Shown here one piece after another: positions 25,875 through 36,752 of a stretch of DNA of 64,000 nt. The stretch is taken from contig NZ_CP070977.1 in assembly GCF_018417535.1 (NCBI RefSeq), forward strand, positions 3,720,001 to 3,784,000. The letters run 5' to 3'. Under the pieces are notes generated by a model that did no database searches, was not told where the DNA came from, and saw only the letters and a list, made by a program, of their open reading frames with translations. Position 1 is the stretch's first letter. Each line of letters opens with the position of its first letter. A program made the translations under genes and the position numbers. Source of the stretch: Burkholderia pyrrocinia (GTDB taxonomy: Bacteria > Pseudomonadota > Gammaproteobacteria > Burkholderiales > Burkholderiaceae).

Positions 25875-26798
25875 TCAGACCTTCGTCAGCCAGTGCGCGT
25901 ACTTCGCGTTCTTGCCCGACACGATATCGAAAAACGCCGACTGGAGCTTTTCCGTGACGGGGCCGCGCGCGCCGCTGCCGATCGTGCGGTTGTCGAGCTC
26001 GCGGATCGGCGTGACTTCAGCGGCCGTGCCGGTGAAGAACGCTTCGTCGGCCGTGTAGACCTCGTCGCGCGTGATGCGCTTCTCGATCACCTCGATGCCG
26101 GCGTCCTTCGCGAGCGTGATGACCGTGTCGCGCGTGATGCCGTCGAGGCACGACGACAGGTCCGGCGTGTACAGCTTGCCGTTGTTCACGAGGAAGAAGT
26201 TCTCGCCGGAACCTTCCGACACGTAGCCGTCGACGTCCAGCAGCAGCGCCTCGTCGTAGCCGTCGGCCGTCGCTTCCTGGTTCGCCAGGATCGAGTTCAC
26301 GTACCAGCCCGACGCTTTCGCGCGCACCATCGACACGTTCACGTGGTGGCGCGTGAACGACGACGTCTTCACGCGGATGCCCTTAGCGAGGCCCTCCTCG
26401 CCGAGGTAAGCGCCCCACGGCCATGCGGCGATCGCGACATGGATCGTGTTGCCCTTCGCCGACACGCCGAGCTTTTCCGAGCCGACCCAGATGATCGGAC
26501 GCAGGTAGCACGATTCGAGCTTGTTCTCGCGCACGACTTCGAGTTGCGCGGCTTCGAGCGTTTCCCGGTCGAACGGCACGTCCATCTGGAAGATCTTCGC
26601 GGAATTCAGCAGACGTTTCGTGTGCTCGCGCAGGCGGAAGATCGCGGTGCTGCCGTCGGCCGTCTTGTACGCGCGCACGCCCTCGAAGACGCCCATGCCG
26701 TAGTGCAGCGTATGGGTCAGGACGTGGATCTTGGCGTCGCGCCAGTCGATCAGCTTGCCGTCCATCCAGATCTTGCCGTCGCGGTCGGCCATTGACAT
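25875..26798 (-). CDS. ilvE: Branched-chain amino acid aminotransferase
   Basis: A PLP enzyme (fold type IV) for the last step of Leu, Ile and Val synthesis. It has 307 residues, the standard length. Clear motifs are KIWMDGKLIDWRDAKIHVLTHTLHYG near the start, FRLREHTKRLLNSAKI, the PLP-lysine segment GWYVNSILANQEA, and EGSGENFFLVNNGKLYTP with the following GITRDTVI. The PLP Lys is the one in VRAKASGWYV. It diverges from azlC, a branched-chain amino acid exporter component, which fits shared substrates. Confidence 0.97.
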   Translation of the reverse strand: MSMADRDGKIWMDGKLIDWRDAKIHVLTHTLHYGMGVFEGVRAYKTADGSTAIFRLREHTKRLLNSAKIFQMDVPFDRETLEAAQLEVVRENKLESCYLRPIIWVGSEKLGVSAKGNTIHVAIAAWPWGAYLGEEGLAKGIRVKTSSFTRHHVNVSMVRAKASGWYVNSILANQEATADGYDEALLLDVDGYVSEGSGENFFLVNNGKLYTPDLSSCLDGITRDTVITLAKDAGIEVIEKRITRDEVYTADEAFFTGTAAEVTPIRELDNRTIGSGARGPVTEKLQSAFFDIVSGKNAKYAHWLTKV

Positions 26799-26992
26799 AG
26801 GATTCTCCTGGGATGCGGTTGTGTGCAGCGTTGAGCCGGAAAGACGGTTATTTTAGCGTCATTTGGCGACGATCCGGTCGGCCGGCGCGGGGCCGGCGCT
26901 ATAATCGTCTGGCACCGATTCCAATAACGACGGGGCGTGCCGGCAGGAGGCGCCGGCGTCCCGACGAACCGCCCGCTGCGGCCCGCTTTCCC

Positions 26993-27748
26993 ATGCTCGC
27001 TCGATTGTCCGCCACCGACCGCTTCGCGCTGATCCAGGGCGCGCGCGACTATTCCCCGACACTGATGGCCATCCTGTCCTGGGGGCTCGTTACCGGCATC
27101 GCGATGAGCAAGTCGGTCATGACGCTCGGGCAGGCGAGCGCGATGTCGCTGTTCGTCTACGCGGGCTCGTCGCAGCTCGCGGTACTGCCGCTCCTCGCGG
27201 CGAAGCTGCCGATCTGGACCGTGCTGCTCACGGCCGCGATGGTCAACACTCGCTTCGTGATCTTCAGCGCCGGGCTTGCTCCCCATTTTTCCTACCTGCC
27301 GCTGTGGCGGCGCCTCGCGATCGGCTATTTCAACGGCGACGTGATCTACCTGCTGTTCCAGAAACAGGGCTTCGCGAACGGCCACGTGCCGGGCAAGGAA
27401 GCGTATTTCTGGGGGATGGCGCTCGCGAGCTGGGTGTCGTGGCAGGTGTCGTCGCTCGCCGGCATCCTGCTCGCGAGCTTCTTTCCGGCGAGCTGGGGGC
27501 TGGAACTGGCCGGCACGCTCGCGCTGATCCCGATCATGGTGTCGGCGGTCGCGAACCGCTCGACGCTCGCGGCCGTCGCGGTCGCGGGCATCGTGTCGCT
27601 CGTCGCGTTCGACCTGCCGTACCGGCTCGCGCTGCCGCTCGCGGTGCTCGCCGCGCTCGCGGCCGGCAGCATGGCCGATTTCTTCGTCGAACGGGCCGAC
27701 TGGCGGCGCATCCGCACCGAAACCGTGCACGAAAAGGAAATCGAATGA
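26993..27748 (+). CDS. azlC: AzlC-family branched-chain amino acid exporter subunit
   Basis: The large subunit of an AzlCD (YgaZH-type) exporter for branched-chain amino acids, 251 residues with about seven hydrophobic helices. Characteristic segments are RDYSPTLMAILSWGLVTGIAM, MSLFVYAGSSQLAVLPLLA and TAAMVNTRFVIFSAGLAPHF. I chose the ATG at 26993 because the upstream in-frame part is Arg/Pro-rich and overlaps the ilvE leader. The stop overlaps the azlD start (ATGA), so the subunits are coupled. Export of Val, Leu, Ile or Met is known for relatives. Confidence 0.92.
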   Translation: MLARLSATDRFALIQGARDYSPTLMAILSWGLVTGIAMSKSVMTLGQASAMSLFVYAGSSQLAVLPLLAAKLPIWTVLLTAAMVNTRFVIFSAGLAPHFSYLPLWRRLAIGYFNGDVIYLLFQKQGFANGHVPGKEAYFWGMALASWVSWQVSSLAGILLASFFPASWGLELAGTLALIPIMVSAVANRSTLAAVAVAGIVSLVAFDLPYRLALPLAVLAALAAGSMADFFVERADWRRIRTETVHEKEIE

Positions 27749-28068
27749 GCGCGACGGAGATCTGGATCGTCATCATCGGGATGACGATCGTCACGGCCGT
27801 CACGCGCGCGCTGTTCCTGATCGGCGGCGAGCGTACCGTGCTGCCCGAACGCGTGCAGCGCGCGCTGCGCTACGCGCCGGCCGCCGCGCTCATCGCCGTC
27901 GTGCTGCCCGACGTGCTCGAAACGCCGGCCGGATTGTCGTTCGCGCTGTCCAACCATCCGTTCTACGCGGCGCTCGCCGGCCTCGGCTGGTTCTTGTGGC
28001 GGCGCAGCATGCTCGGCACGATCGTCGTCGGGATGCTCGTGTTCACCGCGCTGCGCCTGATCTTCTGA
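27745..28068 (+). CDS. azlD: AzlD-family exporter small subunit
   Basis: A small membrane partner of AzlC, 107 residues with four hydrophobic helices. Motifs include [39 protein letters not shown] and [16 protein letters not shown]. It overlaps azlC by four bases. After it, about 280 bases lead to pgk; TAGAAT at 28209-28214 in that gap could be a -10 element for pgk. Confidence 0.92.
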   Translation: MSATEIWIVIIGMTIVTAVTRALFLIGGERTVLPERVQRALRYAPAAALIAVVLPDVLETPAGLSFALSNHPFYAALAGLGWFLWRRSMLGTIVVGMLVFTALRLIF

Positions 28069-28348
28069 TGGGCCGCCGTTCCGGCCCGCCGGGCGCGGGC
28101 CGTTCGCACGCGGGTATTGTTGCATTGCGGCAATGTGTCCGTTGCCGCGCGCGATCCCAAATAGGCGGAATTCGCCGCCGCACGGGTCAGTCTGCCGGGT
28201 GGATCGGCTAGAATGCCCGTTCGAGATTTTTTACCCGTGCGCGTCATGCGAACCGCCAGCCACGGCCGCATCCGGCGCCCTTTCGCGGCAGCCCGCGCAC
28301 GTCCAGCGTGAACCCCCTTTCCCCATCCACTACTTCAATCTGTTCAAC

Positions 28349-29545
28349 ATGAGCCAAGTCAAGCGTCTTACCGACCTGATCGCCGCCGGCCAGCTCGCCG
28401 GCAAGCGGGTGTTCATCCGCGCCGACCTGAACGTCCCGCAGGACGATCACGGCAACATCACCGAAGACACGCGCGTGCGCGCGTCCGTGCCGGCCATCCA
28501 GGCCGCGCTCGACGCCGGCGCGGCCGTGATGGTCACGTCGCACCTCGGCCGTCCGACCGAAGGCGAATTCAAGCCGGAAGACTCGCTCGCACCGGTCGCG
28601 AAGCGGCTTGCCGAACTGCTCGGCCGCGACGTGCCGCTCGTGTCGAACTGGGTCGAGAACGGTGTGAACGTCGCGCCGGGCCAGGTCGTGCTGCTCGAAA
28701 ACTGCCGCGTGAACAAGGGCGAGAAGAAGAATTCGGACGAGCTCGCGCAAAAGATGGCGAAGCTCTGCGACGTGTACGTGAACGACGCGTTCGGCACCGC
28801 GCACCGCGCGGAAGCGACCACGCACGGGATCGCGAAGTACGCGCCGGTCGCGTGCGCGGGCCCGCTGCTGGCGGCCGAACTCGACGCGCTCGGCAAGGCG
28901 CTCGGCAACCCGGCGCGCCCGCTGGTGGCGATCGTCGCCGGCTCGAAGGTGTCGACCAAGCTGACCATCCTGAAGTCGCTGGCCGGCAAGGTCGACCAGT
29001 TGATCGTCGGCGGCGGCATCGCGAACACGTTCATGCTCGCGGCCGGTCTGCCGATCGGCAAGTCGCTCGCGGAAGCCGATCTCGTCAACGAGGCGAAGGC
29101 GATCATCGACGAAGCGCGCGAGCGCGGCGCGTCGGTGCCGATCCCGACCGACGTCGTCACCGCCAAGGAATTCTCGCCGACGGCCGCGGCCACGGTGAAG
29201 CAGGTCGCCGACATCGAAGCGGACGACATGATCCTCGACATCGGCCCCGATACGGCCAAGGCGCTCGCGAGCCAGCTCGAGAAGGCCGGCACGATCGTGT
29301 GGAACGGCCCGGTCGGCGTGTTCGAGTTCGACCAGTTCGGCAACGGCACCAGGACGCTCGCCGACGCGATCGCCAAATCGTCCGCGTTCTCGATCGCGGG
29401 CGGCGGCGACACGCTCGCGGCCATCGCGAAGTACGGCATCCACGACCAGGTCAGCTACATCTCGACGGGCGGCGGCGCCTTCCTCGAGTTCCTCGAGGGG
29501 AAGAAGCTGCCGGCGGTGGAAGTGCTCGAAACGCGGGCGGCCTGA
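28349..29545 (+). CDS. pgk: Phosphoglycerate kinase
   Basis: Cytoplasmic enzyme of glycolysis and gluconeogenesis that interconverts 1,3-bisphosphoglycerate and 3-phosphoglycerate with ATP. It has 398 residues. The N-terminal domain shows [14 protein letters not shown] and [10 protein letters not shown] (substrate basic patch); the hinge and nucleotide domain show [40 protein letters not shown] and [10 protein letters not shown]. The ATG at 28349 is standard. pyk and fba follow in the same direction, though the 284-base gap to pyk suggests a separate or weakly linked transcript. Confidence 0.98.
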   Translation: MSQVKRLTDLIAAGQLAGKRVFIRADLNVPQDDHGNITEDTRVRASVPAIQAALDAGAAVMVTSHLGRPTEGEFKPEDSLAPVAKRLAELLGRDVPLVSNWVENGVNVAPGQVVLLENCRVNKGEKKNSDELAQKMAKLCDVYVNDAFGTAHRAEATTHGIAKYAPVACAGPLLAAELDALGKALGNPARPLVAIVAGSKVSTKLTILKSLAGKVDQLIVGGGIANTFMLAAGLPIGKSLAEADLVNEAKAIIDEARERGASVPIPTDVVTAKEFSPTAAATVKQVADIEADDMILDIGPDTAKALASQLEKAGTIVWNGPVGVFEFDQFGNGTRTLADAIAKSSAFSIAGGGDTLAAIAKYGIHDQVSYISTGGGAFLEFLEGKKLPAVEVLETRAA

Positions 29546-29829
29546 GCGTGGCGGCGCGCGCAGGGGTGACGAAGGCCGCGCGCTCCGCGAAAGCGGAGCA
29601 GCCGGCCGGCGCGGGCAAGCGCAAACGCGCGCCCGCGCGGGCGAACACCGCCCCGCGCGCACCGGCGGCCGCCGGCGACGCGGCCGTGCAGCACCACGAG
29701 ATTCAGAACAAAGCGATGCCGGGCGCAAGCACCGGCACGCTCCCCGGAACGGCGGCCGCTGGGCCTGCCGTTTCCGGCTCTCGCAGCGTTTCACCCAGCG
29801 CATCCACCTTGATCCAGAAGAGGAGTTTC

Positions 29830-31266
29830 ATGCAGCGCGCCACCAAGATAGTCGCCACGATCGGCCCGGCTTCCAGTTCGCCGGAGATTCTGCTGCAGAT
29901 GATGCAGGCGGGCCTCGACGTCGTGCGGCTCAATTTTTCGCACGGCACGGCCGACGATCACCGCCAGCGCGCCGAGATGGTGCGCGAGGCCGCCCGCAAG
30001 GTTGGCCGCGAGATCGCGATCATGGCCGACCTCCAGGGCCCGAAGATCCGCGTCGGCAAGTTCGAGAACGGCAAGACCACGCTCGTGCCGGGTCAGCCGT
30101 TCATCCTCGACGCGGGCTGCGAGCTCGGCAACGACGAGCGGGTCGGCCTCGATTACAAGGAACTGCCGCGTGACCTGAAGCCGGGCGATCTGCTGCTGCT
30201 GAACGACGGCCTGATCGTGCTGACCGTCGAGCGCGTGCTCGGCGACGAGATCCACACGACCGTCAAGGTGGGCGGCGAGCTGTCGAACAACAAGGGGATC
30301 AACCGTCAGGGCGGCGGCCTGTCGGCGCCCGCGCTGACCGCGAAGGACATGGAAGACATCCGCACCGCGATGTCGCTCGGCGCGGATCTGGTGGCGGTGT
30401 CGTTCCCGAAGAATGCGACCGACATGGAAATGGCGCGCCAGCTCGCGAACATCGCGGGCGCGCCGTATGGCATCAAGCCGAAGATGATCGCGAAGATCGA
30501 GCGCGCGGAGGCGATTCCGGCGCTGCAGAGCATCCTCGACGCGTCCGACGGCATCATGGTCGCGCGCGGCGACCTCGCGGTGGAAGTGGGCAACGCGGCC
30601 GTGCCGGCGCTGCAGAAGCGGATGATCCGGATGGCGCGCGAGTCGAACAAGCTCGTGATCACCGCGACGCAGATGATGGAGTCGATGATCTACGCGCCCG
30701 TGCCGACCCGCGCCGAAGTGTCGGACGTCGCGAACGCGGTGCTCGACGGCACCGACGCGGTGATGCTGTCGGCCGAGACGGCTGCCGGCAAGTACCCGGT
30801 CGTCACGATCGAGACGATGGCGGCCGTGTGCGTCGAGGCGGAAAAATCGGAACACGTCGAGCTGGACAAGGATTTCCTCGACCGCACGTTCACGCGGATC
30901 GACCAGTCGATCGCGATGGGCGCGCTGTTCACCGCGTACCACCTGGGCGCGAAGGCGATCATCGCGCTGACCGAATCGGGCGCGACCGCGCTGTGGATGT
31001 CGCGCCACTACACGCACGTGCCGATCTTCGCGCTGACGCCGCGCGTCGGCAGCGAGCGCACGATGGCGCTGTACCGCAACGTGACGCCGCTGCACGTCGA
31101 CTTCAACAGCGACCGCGACTCGGCGCTGCAGGCGGCGCTCGAGATCGTCGTCAAGCAGGGCTACGTGCAGCACGGCGACATGGTCGTGCTGACCGTCGGC
31201 GAGCCGATGGGGCAGGCGGGCGGCACCAACACGCTGAAGATCGTGCGGGTCGGCGAGCACTACTGA
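29830..31266 (+). CDS. pyk: Pyruvate kinase
   Basis: Converts phosphoenolpyruvate and ADP to pyruvate and ATP. It has 478 residues: an (alpha/beta)8 barrel starting [19 protein letters not shown], a B-domain insertion ([19 protein letters not shown]), the active-site signature [13 protein letters not shown] with its catalytic Lys, and [11 protein letters not shown]. The C-terminal allosteric domain follows [18 protein letters not shown] precedes the ATG at 29830 and settles the start, although the frame is open for hundreds of bases upstream. A strong terminator follows. Confidence 0.98.
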   Translation: MQRATKIVATIGPASSSPEILLQMMQAGLDVVRLNFSHGTADDHRQRAEMVREAARKVGREIAIMADLQGPKIRVGKFENGKTTLVPGQPFILDAGCELGNDERVGLDYKELPRDLKPGDLLLLNDGLIVLTVERVLGDEIHTTVKVGGELSNNKGINRQGGGLSAPALTAKDMEDIRTAMSLGADLVAVSFPKNATDMEMARQLANIAGAPYGIKPKMIAKIERAEAIPALQSILDASDGIMVARGDLAVEVGNAAVPALQKRMIRMARESNKLVITATQMMESMIYAPVPTRAEVSDVANAVLDGTDAVMLSAETAAGKYPVVTIETMAAVCVEAEKSEHVELDKDFLDRTFTRIDQSIAMGALFTAYHLGAKAIIALTESGATALWMSRHYTHVPIFALTPRVGSERTMALYRNVTPLHVDFNSDRDSALQAALEIVVKQGYVQHGDMVVLTVGEPMGQAGGTNTLKIVRVGEHY

Positions 31267-31349
31267 GTCGAGCGTTCGCCGGGCACCTGGCCGGCCTGCG
31301 AGCCGGCGGCCCGGGTCGATCGAATTCGATCCGGCACCGTTTTTCACGC

Positions 31350-31389
31350 AAAAGCCGCGCGGGGTCCGAAGCCCCGCGCGGCTTTTTTT
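31350..31389 (+). terminator. Intrinsic terminator of pyk
   Basis: AAAGCCGCGCGGGG, loop TCCGAAG, CCCCGCGCGGC, then seven T residues. The stem has at least eleven GC-rich pairs and lies about 85 bases after the pyk stop. Confidence 0.95.
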
Positions 31390-31585
31390 CTCTTTTTTGC
31401 CCGCATTGTGCCGTGCGAACGTAACAAATTGCGAGCGGGCGCCACCGGGCGGTCGGAATCGGAGGCGCTTCGCGATAAAATGCAGCTATTCGACGCTCAG
31501 CCGCGCCGCGCCACCCTGGTTTGAACGGGGGCGAGTGCCGCGCCGGCGTCAGGGCGCACCGGTTTTCATTCCAAGGAGTTCCACA

Positions 31586-32650
31586 ATGCCTCTCGTATCA
31601 ATGCGTCAATTGCTGGATCACGCGGCAGAGCACGGTTACGGCCTGCCGGCCTTCAACGTGAACAACCTGGAGCAGGTCCAGGCGATCATGGCGGCGGCGG
31701 ACCAGGTCGGCGCGCCCGTGATCATGCAGGCATCGGCCGGCGCGCGTAAGTACGCGGGCGAGCCGTTCCTGCGCCACCTGATCGAAGCGGCGGTCGAGTC
31801 GTACCCGCACATCCCGGTCGTGATGCACCAGGATCACGGCCAGTCGCCGGCGGTCTGCATGGGCGCGATCCGCAGCGGCTTCACGAGCGTGATGATGGAC
31901 GGCTCGCTCGAAGCCGACGGCAAGACGGTCGCGTCGTACGAGTACAACGTCGACGTGTCGCGCAAGGTCGTCGAGATGGCGCACTCGATCGGCGTGACGG
32001 TCGAAGCCGAACTCGGCGTGCTCGGCTCGCTCGAGACGATGAAGGGCGACAAGGAAGACGGCCACGGCGCGGAAGGCACGATGACCCGCGAGCAACTGCT
32101 GACCGATCCGGAGCAGGCGGCCGACTTCGTGAAGCTCACGCAGTGCGATGCGCTCGCGATCGCGATCGGCACGTCGCACGGCGCGTACAAGTTCTCGAAG
32201 AAGCCGACGGGCGATATCCTGTCGATCCAGCGCATCAAGGAAATCCACGCGCGCATCCCGAACACGCACCTCGTGATGCACGGTTCGTCGTCGGTGCCGC
32301 AGGAACTGCTGGCCGAGATCCGCGAATTCGGCGGCGACATGAAGGAAACCTACGGCGTGCCGGTCGAGGAAATCCAGGAAGGCATCAAGCACGGCGTGCG
32401 CAAGATCAACATCGACACCGACCTGCGTCTCGCGATCACCGGCGCGATCCGCCGCTACCTGTTCGAGAACCCGGGCAAGTTCGATCCGCGCGACTACCTG
32501 AAGCCCGCGCGCGAAGCGGCGAAGCAGGTGTGCGTCGACCGCTACCTCGCGTTCGGCTGCGAAGGCCAGGCCGGCAAGATCAAGCCGGTGTCGCTCGACA
32601 AGATCGCCGAGCAGTACAAGTCCGGCGCGCTCGCGCAGGTCGTACGCTGA
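31586..32650 (+). CDS. fba: Class II fructose-bisphosphate aldolase
   Basis: Zinc-dependent aldolase of central carbon metabolism, 354 residues, CbbA type. Landmarks are [19 protein letters not shown] at the N-terminus, the metal-ligand segment [41 protein letters not shown] with the acidic ligand, [11 protein letters not shown] with the His ligand, and [18 protein letters not shown] precedes the ATG. TAAAAT at 31476-31481 may be the -10 of its promoter. A hairpin terminator separates it from purC. Confidence 0.97.
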   Translation: MPLVSMRQLLDHAAEHGYGLPAFNVNNLEQVQAIMAAADQVGAPVIMQASAGARKYAGEPFLRHLIEAAVESYPHIPVVMHQDHGQSPAVCMGAIRSGFTSVMMDGSLEADGKTVASYEYNVDVSRKVVEMAHSIGVTVEAELGVLGSLETMKGDKEDGHGAEGTMTREQLLTDPEQAADFVKLTQCDALAIAIGTSHGAYKFSKKPTGDILSIQRIKEIHARIPNTHLVMHGSSSVPQELLAEIREFGGDMKETYGVPVEEIQEGIKHGVRKINIDTDLRLAITGAIRRYLFENPGKFDPRDYLKPAREAAKQVCVDRYLAFGCEGQAGKIKPVSLDKIAEQYKSGALAQVVR

Positions 32651-32815
32651 GACTGTAGTACGATTGCCCCGCCCGATTCTGCCGCAAGGCAGGGGCGGGC
32701 CGCCCGACCGGATCCGATCCGGCCCCGGGCAGCCGTTCCGTCCGGCCGAACGAGGGCCGGCCGGCAATCGCCCCGGGCGCTGTCGCCCGGCCGGTTCGCC
32801 GACGTATTGCAAGAC

Positions 32816-32855
32816 CGCCGTTCCCGCCTGCCGCGGGGAACGGCGTTTCCCTTTT
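32816..32855 (+). terminator. Intrinsic terminator between fba and purC
   Basis: CGCCGTTCCC, loop of about ten bases, GGGAACGGCG, then TTTCCCTTTTT. A ten-pair stem; the T-run is interrupted by three C residues. Confidence 0.8.
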
Positions 32856-32883
32856 TGTTTGGCTCCTTATCTGCGAAAAGACG

Positions 32884-33774
32884 ATGTCTACCCTTTACGA
32901 ATCCACGCTCCGCTCGCTGCCGCTCCTCGGTCGCGGCAAGGTCCGCGATAACTACGCGGTCGGCAACGACAAGCTCCTGATCGTCACGACCGATCGCCTG
33001 TCGGCATTCGACGTGGTGATGGGCGAGCCGATTCCGAACAAGGGCCGCGTGCTGAACCAGATGGCGAATTTCTGGTTCGACAAGCTCGCGCACATCGTGC
33101 CGAACCACCTGACGGGCGACGCGCCGGAAGCGGTCGTCGCGGCCGACGAGGTCGAGCAGGTGAAGGGTCGCGGCGTGGTCGTCAAGCGCCTCGAGCCGAT
33201 CATGATCGAAGCGGTCGTGCGCGGCTACCTGGCCGGCAGCGGCTGGAAGGAATACCAGGCGTCGCGCGCCGTGTGCGGCGTGCAGTTGCCGGAAGGCCTG
33301 CAGAACGCGCAGAAGCTGCCCGAGCCGATCTTCACGCCGGCCGCGAAGGCCGAGATGGGCGAGCACGACGAGAACATCACGTTCGAGGAAACCGAGCGCC
33401 GCATCGGCACCGAGCTGGCCGCGACGATCCGCGACATCTCGATCAGGCTGTACAAGGAAGCGGCCGACTACGCGGCCACGCGCGGCATCATCATCGCCGA
33501 TACGAAGTTCGAATTCGGCCTCGACAACCACGGCAGGCTGTACCTGATGGACGAAGTGCTGACGGCCGATTCGTCGCGCTTCTGGCCGGCTGACCAGTAC
33601 GAAGTCGGCACGAACCCGCCGTCGTTCGACAAGCAGTTCGTGCGCGACTGGCTCGAGGCGCAGCCGTGGGGCAAGACGGCGCCGGCGCCGGCGCTGCCGG
33701 CCGACGTCGTCGACAAGACGGCCGCGAAATACCAGGAAGCGCTCGAGCGCATCACGGGCCAGTCGCTCGCCTGA
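32884..33774 (+). CDS. purC: Phosphoribosylaminoimidazole-succinocarboxamide (SAICAR) synthase
   Basis: De novo purine synthesis enzyme that joins CAIR and aspartate using ATP to make SAICAR. It has 296 residues, the eukaryote/yeast-like length common in beta-proteobacteria. Motifs are [52 protein letters not shown] and [14 protein letters not shown]. It begins a purC-purE-purK run in pathway order, transcribed away from fba. PurR-type control cannot be seen directly. Confidence 0.98.
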   Translation: MSTLYESTLRSLPLLGRGKVRDNYAVGNDKLLIVTTDRLSAFDVVMGEPIPNKGRVLNQMANFWFDKLAHIVPNHLTGDAPEAVVAADEVEQVKGRGVVVKRLEPIMIEAVVRGYLAGSGWKEYQASRAVCGVQLPEGLQNAQKLPEPIFTPAAKAEMGEHDENITFEETERRIGTELAATIRDISIRLYKEAADYAATRGIIIADTKFEFGLDNHGRLYLMDEVLTADSSRFWPADQYEVGTNPPSFDKQFVRDWLEAQPWGKTAPAPALPADVVDKTAAKYQEALERITGQSLA

Positions 33775-33790
33775 GCAAGGAAATGACGAA

Positions 33791-34312
33791 ATGAGCGAAG
33801 TCCAAACCGCCCACACGCACAGCGCGCCGCTCGTCGGTGTGCTGATGGGTTCGAGTTCCGATTGGGACGTGATGAAGCACGCGGTAGCGATCCTGCAGGA
33901 ATTCGGCGTGCCGTACGAAGCGAAGGTCGTGTCCGCGCACCGGATGCCCGACGAGATGTTCGATTATGCGGAGAAGGCGCGCGAGCGCGGGCTGCGCGCG
34001 ATCATCGCGGGCGCCGGCGGCGCCGCGCACCTGCCCGGCATGCTGGCCGCGAAAACCACGGTGCCGGTGCTCGGCGTGCCGGTCGCGAGCAAGTATCTGA
34101 AGGGTGTCGATTCGCTGCACTCGATCGTGCAGATGCCGAAGGGCGTGCCCGTCGCGACGTTCGCGATCGGCGAGGCCGGTGCCGCGAATGCCGCGCTGTT
34201 CGCGGTGTCGATCCTGTCCGGCACGTCGGTCGATTACGCGAACCGGCTCGCCGCGTTCCGCGTGCGCCAGAATGAAGCCGCGCACGCGATGGTGCTGCCG
34301 CCGCTGGAATGA
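33791..34312 (+). CDS. purE: N5-carboxyaminoimidazole ribonucleotide mutase, class I
   Basis: Converts N5-CAIR to CAIR in purine synthesis. It has 173 residues and functions as an octamer. Visible are [12 protein letters not shown] (substrate phosphate site), [11 protein letters not shown] with the catalytic His, [26 protein letters not shown] and the mobile-loop region [20 protein letters not shown]. It starts 16 bases after purC and is part of the same operon. Confidence 0.98.
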   Translation: MSEVQTAHTHSAPLVGVLMGSSSDWDVMKHAVAILQEFGVPYEAKVVSAHRMPDEMFDYAEKARERGLRAIIAGAGGAAHLPGMLAAKTTVPVLGVPVASKYLKGVDSLHSIVQMPKGVPVATFAIGEAGAANAALFAVSILSGTSVDYANRLAAFRVRQNEAAHAMVLPPLE

Positions 34313-34393
34313 CGGCGCACCGGCGGCCGCGCGTCGCGGCTGCCTGACCCACCCCACTGCGGCGGGCAGCGCCCGCCGCGACCGACCACTGAC

Positions 34394-35590
34394 ATGACCG
34401 CAACTCCTGATTCCGTTTCCCCGATCCTGCCCGGCGCGTGGCTGGGCATGGTCGGCGGTGGCCAGCTCGGCCGCATGTTCTGCTTTGCCGCCCAGGCGAT
34501 GGGCTATCGCGTCGCCGTGCTCGATCCCGATCCGACGAGCCCCGCCGGCGCGGTCGCCGACCGCCACCTGCGCGCGGCCTACGACGACGAAGCCGCGCTT
34601 GCCGAGCTGGCCGACCTGTGCGACGCGGTGTCGACGGAGTTCGAGAACGTGCCGGCCGCGAGCCTCGATTTCCTCGCGCGCACGACGTTCGTCGCGCCGG
34701 CCGGCCGCTGCGTCGCGGTCGCGCAGGACCGGATCGCGGAGAAGCGCTTCATCGAGGCATCGGGCGTACCGGTCGCGCCGCACGTCGTGATCGAATCGTC
34801 GGCGGCGCTCGCCGCGCTCGACGATGCCGCGCTCGACGCGGTGCTGCCGGGCATCCTGAAGACGGCGCGCCTCGGCTACGACGGCAAGGGCCAGGTGCGC
34901 GTGAGCACCGCGCAGGAAGCGCGCGACGCGCACGCGGCGCTCGGCGGCGTGCCGTGCGTGCTCGAGAAGCGCCTGCCGCTGAAATACGAAGTGTCGGCGC
35001 TGATCGCGCGCGGCGCGGACGGCCGCTCGGCCGCGTTCCCGCTCGCGCAGAACGCGCACCACAACGGTATCCTCGCGCTGACGGTCGTGCCCGCGCCGGC
35101 CGCCGATGCGTCACGCGTCGAAGAGGCGCAGCAGGCTGCCGTGCGGATCGCCGATACGCTCGGCTACGTCGGCGTGCTGTGCGTCGAATTCTTCGTGCTG
35201 GAAGACGGCTCGTTCGTCGCGAACGAGATGGCGCCGCGCCCGCACAACTCCGGCCACTACACGGTCGATGCGTGCGCAACGAGCCAGTTCGAGCAGCAGG
35301 TGCGGGCGATGACGCGCATGCCGCTCGGCAACCCGCGCCAGCATTCGCCGGCCGCGATGCTGAACATCCTCGGCGACGTGTGGTTCCCGAACGGTGCGGC
35401 GGCCGATGCCGTCACGCCGCCGTGGGACACGGTCGCGGCGATGCCGGCTGCGCACCTGCACCTGTACGGCAAAGAAGACGCGCGTGTCGGCCGCAAGATG
35501 GGCCACGTGAATTTCACGGCCGAGACGCGCGACGAAGCGCTCGCCGCGGCCACCGCGTGCGCGCAGCTGTTGCGCGTGCCGCTCGACTGA
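34394..35590 (+). CDS. purK: N5-carboxyaminoimidazole ribonucleotide synthase
   Basis: An ATP-grasp enzyme that carboxylates AIR to N5-CAIR with bicarbonate; its product feeds PurE. It has 398 residues. The N-terminal Rossmann segment is [20 protein letters not shown]. The ATP-grasp core includes [32 protein letters not shown] and [31 protein letters not shown]. It lies 81 bases after purE on the same strand. The C-terminal part ([13 protein letters not shown]) is typical of proteobacterial PurK. Confidence 0.97.
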   Translation: MTATPDSVSPILPGAWLGMVGGGQLGRMFCFAAQAMGYRVAVLDPDPTSPAGAVADRHLRAAYDDEAALAELADLCDAVSTEFENVPAASLDFLARTTFVAPAGRCVAVAQDRIAEKRFIEASGVPVAPHVVIESSAALAALDDAALDAVLPGILKTARLGYDGKGQVRVSTAQEARDAHAALGGVPCVLEKRLPLKYEVSALIARGADGRSAAFPLAQNAHHNGILALTVVPAPAADASRVEEAQQAAVRIADTLGYVGVLCVEFFVLEDGSFVANEMAPRPHNSGHYTVDACATSQFEQQVRAMTRMPLGNPRQHSPAAMLNILGDVWFPNGAAADAVTPPWDTVAAMPAAHLHLYGKEDARVGRKMGHVNFTAETRDEALAAATACAQLLRVPLD

Positions 35591-35601
35591 GGCGCCAGCC
35601 G

Positions 35602-36630
35602 ATGTCCATCGATCTCCCGAACGCCGTGATGCCCGCGCAGATCGACGCGGCCGCCGCGCTGCTCGACGCGGGGCAACTGGTCGCGTTCCCGACCGAAACC
35701 GTATACGGGCTCGGCGGCGACGCGGCGAATCCCGAGGCCGTCGCGCGCATTTACGCGGCGAAAGGGCGGCCCGCGAACCATCCGGTGATCGTGCACCTGC
35801 CGCCGGGCGGCGATCCGGGTTACTGGGCCGACGCGCTGCCGGCCGATGCGCAGGCGCTGATCGATGCATTCTGGCCGGGCCCGCTGACACTGATCCTGAA
35901 GCGTCATGCGCGCATTCCGGACGCCGTGAGCGGCGGGCAGGATTCGGTCGGGCTGCGCTGCCCGTCGCATCCGGTCGCGCAGGCGCTGCTGGCCGCATTC
36001 AGCACGCGGCGCGGCGGGCACGGCGGCGTTGCCGCGCCGTCTGCGAACCGGTTCGGCCATGTGAGCCCGACGACCGCGCAGCACGTGCGTGACGAATTCG
36101 GCGACACCGTGCACGTGCTCGACGGCGGCGCATCCGAAGTCGGCATCGAATCGACGATTGTCGACCTGTCGCGCGGCTTCCCGGCGCTGCTGCGCCCGGG
36201 CCACGTGACGCCGCAGCAGATCGCCGACGTGCTCGGCCGCGCGCCGCGGCTGCCGGACGGCAGCGACGCGACCGCGCCGCGCGCGTCGGGCACGCTGAAA
36301 GCCCATTACGCGCCGCGCACGCCGCTCGCGCTGCTGCCGTTCGATGCGCTCGAGCTGCTGCTCGCGGCCGCGCAAACCGACGGCGAGCGTGTTGCGCTCG
36401 TCGCACGCGCGTCGCGCGCGGGACGCTGGGCGCAGGCCGACGGCGTGCATTTTGTCGCGGCGCCGGAAGATCCGCAGGCCTATGCGCGCGACCTGTACGG
36501 GATGCTGCGAGCGCTCGACCGCGCGCAGGTCGCGCGCATTCTCGTCGAGAAACTGCCGGAGACCGTCGAATGGATCGCCGTCAACGATCGCCTTGGTCGT
36601 GCGGCGGCCGCGTTCGAAGCACGCGACTGA
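35602..36630 (+). CDS. Threonylcarbamoyl-AMP synthase, Sua5 type
   Basis: Makes threonylcarbamoyl-AMP from Thr, bicarbonate and ATP for the universal t6A37 tRNA modification. The 342-residue length means the two-domain Sua5 form, not the short TsaC. The YrdC domain shows GQLVAFPTETVYGLGGDA, KGRPANHPVIVHL, FWPGPLTLIL and VAAPSANRFGHVSPTTA. The C-terminal Sua5 domain starts after SGTLKAHYAPRTPLALL. It begins 11 bases after purK, so it is probably read from the pur operon. A terminator follows. Confidence 0.95.
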   Translation: MSIDLPNAVMPAQIDAAAALLDAGQLVAFPTETVYGLGGDAANPEAVARIYAAKGRPANHPVIVHLPPGGDPGYWADALPADAQALIDAFWPGPLTLILKRHARIPDAVSGGQDSVGLRCPSHPVAQALLAAFSTRRGGHGGVAAPSANRFGHVSPTTAQHVRDEFGDTVHVLDGGASEVGIESTIVDLSRGFPALLRPGHVTPQQIADVLGRAPRLPDGSDATAPRASGTLKAHYAPRTPLALLPFDALELLLAAAQTDGERVALVARASRAGRWAQADGVHFVAAPEDPQAYARDLYGMLRALDRAQVARILVEKLPETVEWIAVNDRLGRAAAAFEARD

Positions 36631-36652
36631 CGCAAGCCGCGGTCCACGAATG

Positions 36653-36692
36653 AAAAACGCCCGACCGGCGAACCGGTCGGGCGTTTTTTTTG
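36653..36692 (+). terminator. Intrinsic terminator of the pur-sua5 operon
   Basis: AAAAACGCCCGACCGG, loop CGAA, CCGGTCGGGCG and eight T residues. On the minus strand the matching A-run makes it usable for the convergent esterase gene as well. Confidence 0.95.
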
Positions 36693-36752
36693 GGAGATCG
36701 CGCCGGCCGCGCGTCGCGCGTGCCGGCCGGTAGCGGTCCGTTTATGTACCGC

